Of a DNA stretch of 64,000 bases, positions 21,271-31,710 are shown piece after piece. Location of the stretch: the NCBI GenBank assembly GCA_963575745.1, contig CAUYUJ010018904.1:423776-487775 (forward strand), in the 5' to 3' direction. Source of the stretch: Prorocentrum cordatum. Lineage: Eukaryota; Sar; Dinophyceae; Prorocentrales; Prorocentraceae. The position numbers and the translations under genes were made by a program. The notes below the pieces were generated by a model, which ran no database searches, was not told where the DNA came from, and saw only the letters and a list, made by a program, of their open reading frames with translations. Numbering within the stretch: the first letter of the stretch is position 1; the number at the start of each line of letters is the position of its first letter.

Positions 21271-21825
21271 GGAAGTTTCCCCAAAACGGCTGTTTCGCTC
21301 GAGACATCCTCGAACAAGTGAGATGCTGAAATCATATGTTTGAGACGCAGTTCGTTAAACATGAGGCTCTCGCTCGAGACATCCTCGAAATATGAGCTAC
21401 TGACCTCGCTCGCGCAATCTAGCGAAGCTTTCGGCCATGCGAGTCAAAGGCTCGGCGGGTCAAAACGGCCATGCGGATTTCAGCGGCCACGCTCGATCCA
21501 TTGAGTGTTCCACGGTCAGGCGGGTTCAGACGTTCATGCGGGTTGAAACGGCCAGGCGGGTTCAACGGCCACTTGGGTAAAATGGTCCCGTCCATTTTCG
21601 GTTAGAAACAACATCCGCATTAGAACGGCGAGGCAGTTTAAAATGGCCAGGCAGATTAAGGTACACAGGTTGGTGATGCCTCCTGCATACACGCGTTTAC
21701 GGCCGTACACACACAGGCACACACACATACACGCACATGCAAATACGCACACAGGCGTATACGCACATACGCACGCACCCGTACCAAAGCAAACACAGGC
21801 AACCACTTCGCCCAAGCAGGATTTT

Positions 21826-21990
21826 GATCATTATCATCATCATCATAAGCAGCATCATCGTCATCATTATCATCATCACCACCATCATCATCATCAGCAT
21901 CAACAGCACCTTCATTGTCGTCACCAGCATGGACATTATCAGCGTCACCGTCATCGTCATCATCATCATCATCATCGTCAGTGTCATTGC
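21826..21990. repeat. (ATC)n trinucleotide tract
   Basis: ATCATCATC with CAC, GTC and AGC interruptions. A paralogous tract lies at 28465-28600. Confidence 0.9.
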
Positions 21991-22119
21991 TATCGTTTAC
22001 TGCCACACGACGCAATACACGACGCATGCAACACACAGAACACATGACACACCCCCAGCACGCAAATGGCCATATAGAGACGTACGCCACGCACAGACCA
22101 TACTCATGCCGTACATCCC

Positions 22120-22545
22120 CCCGCCCGTCCCCCCCGGAACACATCCCGCACGCCCACCGTACACCCTCCCGCCCGTCGCCCCCAGAACGCACCCCGCACG
22201 CCCACGTAACACCCCCCCCCCGCCCGACCCCTCCAGAGCACTTTCCGCACGCACGCCGTACACCCCCCGTCCCGCCCGCCCAGCACACTCTGCACGCACA
22301 GCCGCACACACGCACACAGCCGCACACAGGCACACAAATACACACAGGCACACGCACGCACGCACGCGCACACACACACACACTTACACACACTTACACA
22401 CACACACACACACCCAGACGCACACGCACACGCACACGCACACGCACACACACACACACACACACGCACACACACACACACACACACGCACACACACACA
22501 CACACACACACGCACACACGCACACACACACACACACACACACGT
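22120..22545. repeat. CCCGCACGCC-type repeats followed by (CA)n
   Basis: Several ~60-bp units (CCCCAGAACGCACCCCGCAC, CCGTACACCC) lead into about 240 bp of CACACA with CG variants. The same order occurs at 28730-29010. Confidence 0.9.
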
Positions 22546-22558
22546 GCACAGGCCACGC

Positions 22559-22770
22559 GCAACACCTGACCTAAGCAAACGCAGGCAACCACTAAACATA
22601 AGCTACCAATGTCAACCATCTGGGCATGCAGGGGATCCCAGCGATTGCACCCCATTCGCGCAAATGCGTGTTGGGTGCAACTCCATGTGCGCGTGCGCAC
22701 GCAAGCTCATAGAAGCGGCGTTTCCCGTTCTTGTCCGAAAAGGTCCCCCCGGATGGCGATTTCGCTTGAG
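22559..22770. repeat. Target-family repeat with an empty LTR-element site
   Basis: GCAAC (22559-22563) is followed by ACCTGACC and then GCAGGCAACCACTAAACATA. Up to GCAAC the left flank matches 28990-29016 (GTGCACAGGCCA). The right flank matches 53728-53935. It is therefore the uninterrupted version of the site that the 24.7 kb LTR element entered. A third copy of the right part is at 54727-54905. Confidence 0.9.
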
Positions 22771-23680
22771 ACATCCTCACAGCAAATGACATTGCCGCGA
22801 CATCGCGTTTAACGCAAGCGAGCGTTTCGTTCGAGGCATCCTCGACAAATTGAGATCCGCGAAATTCGCCAATCTGTAAAAATATGTGTTTCGCTTGAGA
22901 CGTCCTAGTCAAAATGAGGTGTCGACGGAGGTGTAGTACTACCTCTTATGTTGAACACTACGTTTTCGCTCGGAACGTCTCCAGAACATGAGCGGCAGCA
23001 CGGCGGACCAGAGACACCAAACACGGCAGGCAATTTGCATGTCGTTGGGACACCCTCAACAAAATGAGATGTTATCAACATCGGCTTGACATCATTCTTG
23101 AAGTGTTCCAAGATGAAGAAATGAGAGCCCAAAATGGACCCAAAGACGGCTTCAAAAGCGCCCTGATGATTGCCGGTCATGATGATGTCTCTATGGACAT
23201 CCCCAACATTGAATACATACAACAGCATCGTTTGACAATTTTCGTTGTAACATCGTCTTGGCATGACTCCTGAAAAAGGCTTCCAGACGGCCCACGCCAG
23301 CCTTCTAAAAATGACGAATTCGGCAGGAGCATCCGCAAAAATGAGATGCGCGTGCCATTGCCCTGACATCAATGTTTGAGGCATCGAGACGGCCCCAAAC
23401 GAGGCCCAATCTGATTCCAAGAGCGCCCTCGAGATCCCTCAAAATGCGCAGTTCGCTTGAGACAGCCTCAACAACAAATAAGTTGATCGCAACATCGCCT
23501 TTTACAATAATAGGCGTTTCGCTTGAGACATCCATATGACACTGAGCGCCGCGAATTTAACACGCCTACGAAAATGGGGCGATCGCTTGAGACATCCTCT
23601 AACCACTCGGATCTTTAACAGGTTGGTTTAAAACCATGCATGTTTAACTTAAGCTTTTCGCATGAGACATCTTCAGGACA
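22750..23680. repeat. Spaced GAGACATCCTC motif, block 2
   Basis: Variants of TTTCGCTTGAGACATCCTC occur near 22767, 22832, 22893, 22970, 23455, 23521, 23585 and 23660, mostly 61-76 bases apart. The spacers do not resemble one another. Further instances are near 21299, 21372, 28262, 28337, 53936 and 54012. No gene is seen in the interval. Confidence 0.7.
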
Positions 23681-23693
23681 TGGGCAGGATCAC

Positions 23694-23862
23694 TGCAGAC
23701 CAACACGCAGAAGCACGGTAGAACGCGCGGGAGCACGGCAGAACACGCAGGAGCATAGCAAAACACACATGAGCACGGCAGAAACCAAAGAACACACGGT
23801 TGCACGACAGAACACACAGGAGCACGGCAGAACACGCAGGAGCACAGCAGAACACAGAAGCA
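23694..23862. repeat. ~20-bp minisatellite GGAGCACGGCAGAACACGCA, copy 1
   Basis: About eight units directly upstream of the leader relic. The same satellite lies before the second retrogene copy (25615-26430). Confidence 0.9.
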
Positions 23863-23864
23863 CC

Positions 23865-23886
23865 TCCGTAGCCATTTTGGCTCAAG
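23865..23886 (+). other. Intact dinoflagellate spliced-leader sequence in the genome
   Basis: All 22 bases fit the published dinoflagellate leader, reading TCCGTAGCCATT then TTGGCTCAAG. It lies 34 bases before the ATG at 23921. In normal genes the leader is added to RNA and is absent from the gene, so its presence marks a retroposed cDNA. An SL-RNA gene is excluded: no donor GT follows the leader and an ORF does. Confidence 0.95.
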
Positions 23887-23920
23887 CCTGGCTCGGGCGC
23901 GCGGCGGCGGGCGCTTGGGC

Positions 23921-25111
23921 ATGATGGCGCGGGCGGGGACGCTGGGCAGCGTTCCTGGTGCTGCGCGCGCTTGCCTCGGCGAGCCGGGGCGGACGCGCGC
24001 GGAGCGTTCTGCGGCTCGGAGGCGGGCGCTCGAGGCAGCGGGCAACGGAGTGAAGGCGGCGCTCGCGGAGGCAGCAGTCCTGCGCAGCGAGCTGGAGGCC
24101 GTTCGGCGGTGCTTCGCGCCCTGCGCGGGCGACGCTGAGCTGGCCGACCGCCTGGAGGCGATCGTGCCCGCGCTGACGGCCTTGCTGCGGGGAGTGGCCC
24201 CCGAGCAGGAGGATGCAGTGCGGAGGAATGTGGCTCTCCACGCCGACGCCCCTGGGGTCAGGGTTGCGTCGGCGTGTGGCCTCACCCTGCGGCGGCTCCA
24301 GCGGTCCGCCAGGCTGGAGGCGAGGCGAGAGCGCAAGATCGAGCGCCACGTTGAGATTTGCGAGGCGGAGGCGCTGCCGCAGCTTGGCCGAGTTGTGGCC
24401 CTGCGCACGGCGTTGCGGTCGGCTCCGAGGCCCTTCGCCCCAGCTGGGATTGACCCCGTTGCCGGCGGCGGCGGCGCCCAGGTGATGCAGGCCCAGATCG
24501 ACGTCGATGAGTGCGACGAGGCGCAGCAGCAGCTTAAAATGGAGTTCGAGCTGGCTGGGCGCGCCAGCGTTGGGCGTGGCGCCCGCATCGGCGATTGCTA
24601 CGTGCCCTCCCCTCTCTTCCCTGGGGTGTCGGAGGTTGACTGCGAGGTGGACTTCGTGCAGGCCGCGGGCGCTATGGCGGCGCCGCCGCGCGCTGCTGGC
24701 GAGTGCTCCGACTCCGACGGCGTGATCCTCGACGGCGAGGCCGACGTGGCCACCGCTTGCTCGGTTGGGGGGCCGCCAGCTGCAGAACCTGCTGGACGCG
24801 TTGCTGCCGCCGCCGCCGCGTACCTCGACGCCTTCCCGCAGGCCCTCTTCCGTGGGGGCGGCGGCGCCAGGGCTCGAGGCGAGGTCGCGGCTCGTGATTG
24901 GTGGCGTGCGAGAGCGGCCGTCGCCCGCGCTTGGCTCACGGCTGATTCCGCGACGGTGCAGGCGCCCTCGGATGAAGGAGCGAGCGTTGGAGGCATTGCA
25001 GGCGGGGCGCCGCTGCCTCCAGGCTTGGAATCGAGGAGTGGTTGGAGCAGCGTGGTTGGTGCTCCTTGTGAGACGTCTTTTCCTTGCGTGTTCGGAATGC
25101 CTTCTGGGTGA
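23921..25111 (+). CDS. Retrogene copy 1, Ala/Arg-rich protein (unrecognised)
   Basis: ATGATGGCGCGGG at 23921 opens 396 codons. The N-terminal half is basic and Ala/Leu/Arg-rich with probable helices (RSELEAVRRCFAPCAGDAEL). The middle has an acidic stretch (VDECDEAQQQLKMEFELAGR), then IGDCYVPSPLFPGVSEVDCE. The C-terminus is Gly/Ala/Pro-rich and ends GMPSG. No domain is recognised. The second copy at 26486 is alike along the whole length, with changes mostly conservative or silent by eye, which suggests the protein was or is functional. A leader relic upstream and no introns mark it as a retrogene. The stop follows at 25109. Confidence 0.75.
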   Translation: MMARAGTLGSVPGAARACLGEPGRTRAERSAARRRALEAAGNGVKAALAEAAVLRSELEAVRRCFAPCAGDAELADRLEAIVPALTALLRGVAPEQEDAVRRNVALHADAPGVRVASACGLTLRRLQRSARLEARRERKIERHVEICEAEALPQLGRVVALRTALRSAPRPFAPAGIDPVAGGGGAQVMQAQIDVDECDEAQQQLKMEFELAGRASVGRGARIGDCYVPSPLFPGVSEVDCEVDFVQAAGAMAAPPRAAGECSDSDGVILDGEADVATACSVGGPPAAEPAGRVAAAAAAYLDAFPQALFRGGGGARARGEVAARDWWRARAAVARAWLTADSATVQAPSDEGASVGGIAGGAPLPPGLESRSGWSSVVGAPCETSFPCVFGMPSG

Positions 25112-25614
25112 TGGTTCGCCTTGCACGTCTGTTCCCCATTGGAGGTGGGGGGCTGTGGTTGTTGAGTGGGTTATGTCTCCTGCATTTGAATGTGCACGTG
25201 GTGTATTTGCAATGCAATTGAGCTTGGGTTGTGATCATGCGTAGCTTCTGTTCTCGCAGTGCTTGCATGATTGGCTTGGGCGGGTTGGGGACCAGAACCA
25301 GTGGCTGTGCCGTCCGCCTTCCCTGGCCGCCCACTGCAGGTGTTTTACGTGGACATATGCATGGGCCTCCATGCGGAGGACGTGTCGGCAACGCGCCGAT
25401 ATGCAGACGCTGTTGTGATCACACACTTCCTGAGGGCTTGTGGCGCTCTCGCTCTTTACGCGCCACTCAACGCGCGGGGCCAGGCGGCCATCTTTCCAGA
25501 CCAGGGGTCGTGTCTCTGGACTCGGCTTTTTTTCGGGGCGCGGGCCCCGTCTGGCCCTGTCTGCGTTTCTGGCCACCACTTGCCTTGAAGGCCCCGTACA
25601 CAGAAGCACCAGGC
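25112..25614. other. 3' flank of retrogene copy 1
   Basis: The sequence continues to match the region after copy 2 (GGTTCGCCTTGCACGTCTGT and onward), so the duplicated segment is longer than the ORF. Near 25325 copy 1 has sequence (TTTTACGTGGACATATGC and onward) that differs from copy 2. Confidence 0.7.
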
Positions 25615-26430
25615 GCGCAGCAGAACACACCCAATATTTAGGAGCATGGCAGAACACGCAGACACAGAACACACAGGAGCACGGCAGAACACGCAGGAGC
25701 ACGGCAGAACACGCAGGAGCGCGGCAGACCACGCAGGAGTACGAGAAGCACGGCAGACCACAACATACATAGGAGCATTGCAGACCACACACAGGAGGTC
25801 GGCATAACACATAGGAGCGCGACAGACCACACACACAACACATGGGAGCACGGCAGAACGAGCAGGAGCACGGCAGAACACACAGGAGCATGGCAGAACA
25901 CACAGGAGCATGACAGAGTACGCAGGGGCACGGCAGAACATGCGGCAGAACACGCAGCAGTACGGCAGAATTCGCAGGAGCACGGCAGACCACGCAGGAG
26001 CATGATGGGCACGGCAGAACACACATAATACATAGAAACCCGGCAGAACACACAGGAGCTCGGCAGATCACACAGGAGCGCGGCATATTACACAACACAC
26101 ATAGGAGCACGGCAGAGTTCGCAGGGGCACGGCAGACCACGCAGGAGCATGAGGCGCACGGCAGAACATACATAACACATAGGAACACGGCAGACCACGC
26201 AGGATTTTTCAGCAGATCACACAGGAGCGCGGCAGATTACACAACACACATAAGAGCACGGCAGAACAATCATGAGCATGAGAGACCACACAGGAACACG
26301 GCAGAACACACAGGAGCACGGCACAACACATAGGAGCACGGCAGGGCAGGACAATGGCAAACCACGCAGGAGCACGGCAGAACGAGCAGGAGCACGGCAG
26401 AACACGCAGGAGCACGGAAGAACACCCAGA
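25615..26430. repeat. ~20-bp minisatellite GGAGCACGGCAGAACACACA, copy 2
   Basis: Around 35-40 imperfect units. On the minus strand it gives long Cys/Ala/Leu-rich frames (for example CVFCRAPACSAVLLRVLPC) that are repeat artefacts. Confidence 0.95.
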
Positions 26431-26452
26431 CCAATAGCCATTTTGGCTCAAG
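26431..26452 (+). other. Spliced-leader relic of retrogene copy 2
   Basis: CCAATAGCCATT then TTGGCTCAAG: two changes against the leader at positions 3-4, plus a C at the degenerate first position. It is placed exactly as in copy 1. Confidence 0.9.
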
Positions 26453-26485
26453 CTTGGCTCGGCGCTCGGCGGCGGGCGCTTGGGC

Positions 26486-28294
26486 ATGATGGCGCGGGCG
26501 GGGACGCTGGGCAGCGTTCCTGGTGCTGCGCGCGCTTGCCTCGGCGAGCCGGGGCGGACGCGCGCGGGGCGTTCTGCGGCTCGGAGGCGGGCGCTCGAGG
26601 CAGCCGGCAACGGAGTGAAGGCGGCGCTCGCGGAGGCAGCAGCCCTGCGCAGCGAGCTGGAGGCCGTTCGGCGGTGCTTCGCGCCCTGCGCGGGCGACGC
26701 TGAGCTGGCCGACCGCCCGGGGGCGATCGCGCCCGCGCTGGCGGCCTTGCTGCGGGGAGTAGCCCCCGAGCAGGAGGATGCAGTGCGGAGGAATGTGGCT
26801 CTCCACGCCGACGCCCTTGGGGTCAGGGTTGCGTCGGCGCGTGGCCTCGCCCTGCGGCGGCTCCAGCGGTCCGCCAGGCTGGAGGCGAGGCGAGAGCCCA
26901 AGTTCGAGTGCCACGTTGAGATTTGCGAGGCGGAGGCGCTGCCGCAGCTTGGCCGAGTTGTGGCCCTGCGCACGGCGTTGCGGTCGGCTGCGAGGCCCTT
27001 CGCCCCTGCCGGGGTTGGCCCCGTTGCCGGCGGCGACGGCGCCCAGGCGATGCAGGCCCAGGTTGACGTCGATGAGTGCGACGAGGCGCAGCAGCAGCTT
27101 AACATGGAGTTCGAGCTGGCTGGGCGCGCCAGCGTTGGGCGTGGCGCCCGCATCGGCGATTGCTACGTGCCTTCCCCTCTCTTCCCTGGGGTGTCGGAGG
27201 TTGACTGCGAGGTGGACTTCGCGCAGGCCGCGGGCGCTATGGCGGCGCCGCCGCGCGCTGCTGGCGAGTGCTCCGACTCCGACGGCGTGATCCTCGACGG
27301 CGAGGCCGACGCGGCCACCGCTTGCTCGGTTGGGGGGCCGCCAGCTGCCGAACCTGCTGGACATGTTGCTGCCGCCGCCGCCGCGTGCCTCGACGCCTTC
27401 CCGCGGGCCTTCTTCCGTGGGGGCGGCGGCGCCAGGGGTTGCGGCGAGGTCGCGGCTCGTGACTGGTGGCGTGCCAGGGCGGCCGTCGCCCGCGCTTGGC
27501 TCGCAGCGGATGCCGCGACGGTGCAGGCGCCCTCGGATGAAGGAGCGAGCGCTGGAGGTGCCGCAGGCGGGGCGCCGCTGCCTCCAGGCTTGGATCCGAG
27601 GCGTGGTTGGAGCAGCGTGGTTAGTGCTCCTCGTGAGACGTTTTTTTTCCCTGCGTGTTCGGAATGCCTTCTGAGCGATGGTTCGCCTTGCACGTCTGTT
27701 CCCCATTGGAGGTGGGGGGCTGTGGTTGTTCAGGGGGTTATGTCTCCTGCATTTGAATGTGCGCGTGGTGCATTTGCAATGCAGTCGAGTTTGGTTGTGG
27801 TCATGCGTAGCTTCTGTTCTCGCAGTGCGTGCGTGATTGGCATGGGCAGGTTGGGGGCCAGAGCCAGTGGCTTTGCCGTCCGCCTTCCCTGGCCCGTGTC
27901 GCGAGGCGGCCCTAGGTGGCCCTTCTTGGGGGGGCGCGTCTCAGGGCTCGGCTTCTTTCGGGGGCGCGGGCCCCGTCTGGCCCTGTCTGCGTTTCTGGCC
28001 ACCGCTTGCCTTGAAGGCCCCGCCTTTAATTTTAACGTTAACACCCAGACCAATTATTCGCACAGCCGCGCGCACAGGCACACGCACACAGGCACACGCA
28101 CACGCAAACATAGGCACACACACATATATATACACACACGCCCGCGCGCACATACGCACACACGCACAGGGGGGGGGGGGGGGCAGGATCTTTCATACGC
28201 CCAGGACATACAAGGACGCTTTCCATTCTTCTCCAGTCAGGTTCCCCCACCACGGCGTTTCGCCCGGGACATCCTCGACCAACTGCGATGTTGA
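26486..28294 (+). CDS. Retrogene copy 2, C-terminus altered by a T-run frameshift
   Basis: The paralogue of 23921-25111 starts at ATG 26486 and is homologous to about 27640. There the sequence ACGTTTTTTTTCC replaces ACGTCTTTTCC of copy 1, a net gain of two bases. The old stop is lost and the frame runs on for about 215 codons of unrelated translation through a (CA)n tract to 28294. The extension is probably not a real domain (it contains HTHTGTRTRKHRHTH). Substitutions against copy 1 are scattered and mostly conservative. Confidence 0.65.
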   Translation: MMARAGTLGSVPGAARACLGEPGRTRAGRSAARRRALEAAGNGVKAALAEAAALRSELEAVRRCFAPCAGDAELADRPGAIAPALAALLRGVAPEQEDAVRRNVALHADALGVRVASARGLALRRLQRSARLEARREPKFECHVEICEAEALPQLGRVVALRTALRSAARPFAPAGVGPVAGGDGAQAMQAQVDVDECDEAQQQLNMEFELAGRASVGRGARIGDCYVPSPLFPGVSEVDCEVDFAQAAGAMAAPPRAAGECSDSDGVILDGEADAATACSVGGPPAAEPAGHVAAAAAACLDAFPRAFFRGGGGARGCGEVAARDWWRARAAVARAWLAADAATVQAPSDEGASAGGAAGGAPLPPGLDPRRGWSSVVSAPRETFFFPACSECLLSDGSPCTSVPHWRWGAVVVQGVMSPAFECARGAFAMQSSLVVVMRSFCSRSACVIGMGRLGARASGFAVRLPWPVSRGGPRWPFLGGRVSGLGFFRGRGPRLALSAFLATACLEGPAFNFNVNTQTNYSHSRAHRHTHTGTRTRKHRHTHIYIHTRPRAHTHTRTGGGGGQDLSYAQDIQGRFPFFSSQVPPPRRFARDILDQLRC

Positions 28295-29016
28295 AACCGC
28301 GTAATTCGGACTCCTTGAGTTAAAACTGAGGCTCTCGCTCGAACTATCCTCGGACAATGAGCTACTCAGCTCGCTCGCGAGATCTATCGAATCTTTCGGC
28401 CATGCGAGTCAACCGCTCGGTGGGTTGCAACGGCCATGCGGGTTCAAACGTCAAGCAGGACAGGCGACCATCATCATCAACATCATCGTCATCATCACCA
28501 CCGTCATTATCAGCATTAGCAGCGGCATCATCATCGTCGTCACCAGCATGGACACGATCACACTCATCGCCATCGTCATCATCGCAAGTGTCATTGCCAT
28601 CGCTTACTGCCACGCGACGCGATACACGAAGCATGCAACACACAGAACACATGACGCACCCCCAGCACGCAAATGGCCGTATATATACGCGCATCACGCA
28701 CAGACCATACGCATGCCGCACATTCCCCCGCCCGTCCCCCCCCCCCCCCAGAACACGCCCCGCACGCCCGGCGCGCGCCTCTCCCCGCCCGTCGCCCCCA
28801 GAACGCACCCCGCGCGCCCGCCGCGCGCCCCTCCGCCCGCCCCTCCCAGAGCACGCCCCGCACGCACGCCGTGCACGCCCCGCCCCGCCCGCCCAGCGCG
28901 CGCTCTGCACGCGCAGCCGCACGCGCGCGCGCAGCCGCGCACAGGCGCGCGCAGAGACGCAGGCACACGCACACACAGTCACACACACACACGCACGTGC
29001 ACAGGCCAGGTGCAAC
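28250..29016. repeat. Second copy of the 21.3-22.56 kb noncoding segment
   Basis: It shares with 21290-22560, in the same order, the CGAGACATCCTC motif, the AGCTACTxACCTCGCTCGCG block, the CGGCCATGCGAGTCAA block, an ATC tract, CCCCAGAACGC units and a (CA)n tract. It is shortened relative to the first copy. The LTR element is inserted at its 3' end. Confidence 0.8.
29012..29016. other. Target-site duplication, 5' copy (GCAAC)
   Basis: GCAAC directly precedes the 5' LTR and recurs directly after the 3' LTR at 53728-53732. It is present once in the empty paralogue at 22559-22563. Five bases is the usual length for Copia elements. Confidence 0.9.
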
Positions 29017-29327
29017 AGTAAATATGCTCCTCTCCGCCTCATCGTGCACTTGCCTCTCCTGCTGCCTGCCTTGTCATACCTTGACATAAATATTATTGTA
29101 TACCGCGGCTACCTTTGCTGCTCGAGTGAGAAAAGGAGCGCGCCGCTGCGCGCCCGCGTCCAGGCGTCGGCCGGCCGGCCTCCTCCCTTCCTATACTTGA
29201 GTACAGTTGCTTAACGGGCAACATGTTGTTTCATCGATGTCTCATTCCATATCCTCTACCACTGAGCGTAGTAAACATGAGACCTTAATTCCTTTGGCAT
29301 CTTACCCCGATTCCCAGAGGAAAGACT
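29017..29327 (+). repeat. 5' LTR (311 bp)
   Basis: It starts AGTAAATATGCTCCTCTCCG and ends CCAGAGGAAAGACT. The ends form a short inverted repeat, AGT/ACT, not the common TG/CA. It contains a CGGCCGGCCGGCC run and TATACTTGAGTACAG. Confidence 0.95.
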
Positions 29328-29345
29328 GGTTATCAGCCGAAACCC
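29328..29345 (+). promoter_or_regulatory. Candidate primer-binding site
   Basis: GGTTATCAGCCGAAACC starts directly after the 5' LTR. The reverse complement GGCTGATAACC looks like a tRNA anticodon arm rather than a 3' CCA end, recalling the internal tRNA priming known for Drosophila copia. The tRNA cannot be assigned here. Confidence 0.45.
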
Positions 29346-29710
29346 GCGACCAAGTCGCAACTGGAATGAGCTATGATGAGACGGTCATCCCCAGGACAGG
29401 AGACCGTTGACTACGATCACCTGGAAGCTCTTGGGGAGGCACTTGCGGAACCAGATCTAGACACCACGATCAGCGACCTAGACCGCGAGGTCCCTGCGGT
29501 GCATGAGCCATGGGGAACATCGATGCCGCCCCCCATTCTCCCAATCGCTGAAGTACCGCCCCAGGCGGCAGAGGTTGAAATGAGTTCCCAACTTCATGTA
29601 AAGCATGACCGGGAGACCGCGGGTCGAACGCCAGCTCCTCAACATAAGAAGCATAGGAACGAACATTATGATTTGAATGCTTCCCCGCTTCAGGAGGGGT
29701 TCTACCGGAC

Positions 29711-29734
29711 TGCCGTCGCCCCAGGCGATTGGCG
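29711..29734 (+). repeat. CMA-loop hairpin (variant inner helix)
   Basis: Inner helix TCGCC/GGCGA, loop CCA, bulged T at 29729, outer arm TGCCG/TGGCG with two wobbles. It has the same architecture as the rest of the family but different inner bases. Confidence 0.7.
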
Positions 29735-31646
29735 GCCATCAGCGCCCGCGGTAGTTGAGGATGATGATATGTTTGATCCCCCAGCCTCACTCCCAGAGTT
29801 GGTTGAACAGGATGAAGGGGATGAGGCGCTTCGAGAGGTGGCCAAGCCACCGGAGAGCGCACGCGTTCGCCTTCGATCGTCTGCTTCGAGCAGGGGAAGG
29901 CCCAAGATCCCGCGATCTGGTGCCCGATCAACTTCGAGGAGCAACAGTGACATTTCCACGCGCGAGGCGTGCTGGAATCCAGGCCCTAATTGCCCGCCCC
30001 AGGCGGAGAACATCTGCCCGAGGGAGGCTCGCAAACAGGGGGGACCTTGTAAGCGCCCAGTGTGTGGGTACTGTTCTGATGTGTGTCCCAACTGCGGCAA
30101 TCAATGGTTGTGTGAGGATTGCTTTCAGATGGAAGAACGTAACTGCCAATGCCTCTTCATCCAAGCCATGCAGGATCAGGCCAGAACCACGGAGGTTAAG
30201 AGACAGCAAGAAACCATGGTTTTAGAAGCCCAGAGGGCCGAACAGGCCCGACTGAATCGAGAGTAAATGAATGCAGTTATTGCCGATGTTCAGAAGAGGC
30301 TCGAGGCTGACAGAATCGCCCAGGCCCAAGCTGCGAGTCGGCGGGAACAAGAGCTGATGGAACAAATGTCCTATCAGACCGCGGCTGCCCAGCAGCGCGC
30401 GGAAGAATCCGATAACAGGATTGTTGAGACGTTATCTTCTGAACGACAGGCCGCCCTGGCGGCAAACAGTCTATCTGCAGATACCAAGTCCGCCTGCGCC
30501 GCTGCAGCGGCGGCGAGAATAAACGTGGAGAGGGCCGCGATAACCAAGGCAGAACATGATAGACAGGAGCTCCAAGACCAACTTTGTGCTGCCAGGCTAG
30601 AAGTGGCCAGTGCACAGATTATAGCTGCGACGGTAGTTGATCAGAATAATCCGTATCGAGAAGAGCTCGAGTCGCATGAACATGCTAGGGCATCGCTTCG
30701 GCGGATGCAATTAGGTGACGAAGCGCGCCTACCGGCCAAGCCGGCAGGGGCGAGCAGACGACCATCACCGGCGGCCCAGCCGTCTGGTGCAACGTCGTCG
30801 CAGGCCCAGCCTGGCTCGGCGCCCCTAGATGGCGGGATGCCTCCAATGTCGCGGGTAAAAGCTGCCCAGCAGATTCAGCCCGCGAGAGGGGGCACTGACG
30901 AAAATTGTTCAATCTGCTCGAATCCGAAGGTCGGATCATGCGCCACTTGCGGATCGCCAGGTTGTTAGAGCCACTTTGACACGAGCACGAGGCGTTGCGT
31001 CGCTTGCACTCAACGAAAGAGCCTGCCCGTGGAACAGGCGGAGTGGGATGAGCAATGGAAGCGACATTGCGCTGATCCCAACTTCCGGGCACAACAGCAG
31101 AAGCTCCTTGATGCTATTTACGCTGACAAGTGTAATATGCAAAGGATGAAGGAGCAAGCTGAGGAACAGCTTCGAATGAGCTCAGAAAGGTCAGCTGCCT
31201 ACCTACGTGAGAAAGATGAAGCGCTGGCACGCGCAGCTGCATGAGAGAAAGAAGTGATGGAGCTCAAGGCTGCCATCACTGAATCCTTGAAAGAGAAAGA
31301 GCAAAATTCGCGGTCTCAATTGCAAGCAGCTGACCGTGAGGCGGCCTTGAATGAAAGGGCTAAAGACATGACGAGAATTATGGGTATGGAATCCTTCCAA
31401 TTTATCCAGAAAGCGTTGGGCAAGTTGCCCAGGTTCCATCAGTTCGATATGCCCCAGCTGTCACAGGAGACTCCCGTAAGGCCAGTCATGCAGAACCATT
31501 TCGCTGCCCTTGGCCCTGCCACCGAAGGTCCGGCCAAGCCTGGCATCTCCGGGAACAATGTACCCATCAATACTGAGTTGACAGGTGTCGTTGATGATAT
31601 GACCCTTGTTAACTATCATCCTTTCACCGAGGCGGGACCAGCGAGG

Positions 31647-31672
31647 CCACCAACGGCCCGGCCGCCTGGTGG
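31647..31672 (+). repeat. CMA-loop hairpin
   Basis: Outer arm CCACCA/TGGTGG, inner CGGC/GCCG, loop CCG, with one A-C mismatch and one extra C on the 3' arm. Confidence 0.8.
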
Positions 31673-31686
31673 AGGTAAGGATTATA

Positions 31687-31710
31687 CGCCAGCGGCCATG
31701 CCGCTTGGCG
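31687..31710 (+). repeat. CMA-loop hairpin
   Basis: Inner helix GCGGC/GCCGC, loop CAT, bulged T at 31705, outer arm CGCCA/TGGCG, all Watson-Crick. Confidence 0.85.

Noticed and set aside
21656-22700. Cys/Val-rich and His/Thr-rich proteins.
   Set aside because: Translations of (CA)n and (ATC)n tracts.
19895-23680. A CRISPR-like array: a short motif repeated every 60-83 bases with unlike spacers.
   Set aside because: The repeats are imperfect, the spacing is irregular, no cas-like gene is present and the sequence is clearly eukaryotic nuclear.
23865-23886. An SL-RNA gene.
   Set aside because: No donor GT or downstream SL-RNA body follows the leader; an ORF follows within 35 bases, and the second copy has the same layout.
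24598-25126. Antisense frames across both retrogenes.
   Set aside because: Shadow frames of GC-rich coding sequence; only the plus frame is preserved between the paralogues and follows the leader relic.
23673-26441. Cys-rich minus-strand repeat proteins (CVFCRAPACSAVLL pattern).
   Set aside because: Translations of the 20-bp minisatellite; plus-strand retrogenes with leader relics explain the locus.
29207-29410. A short ORF across the end of the 5' LTR (MLNGQHVVSSMSHSISSTTE).
   Set aside because: Most of it lies in LTR sequence; the gag frame starts at 29373 in another frame.
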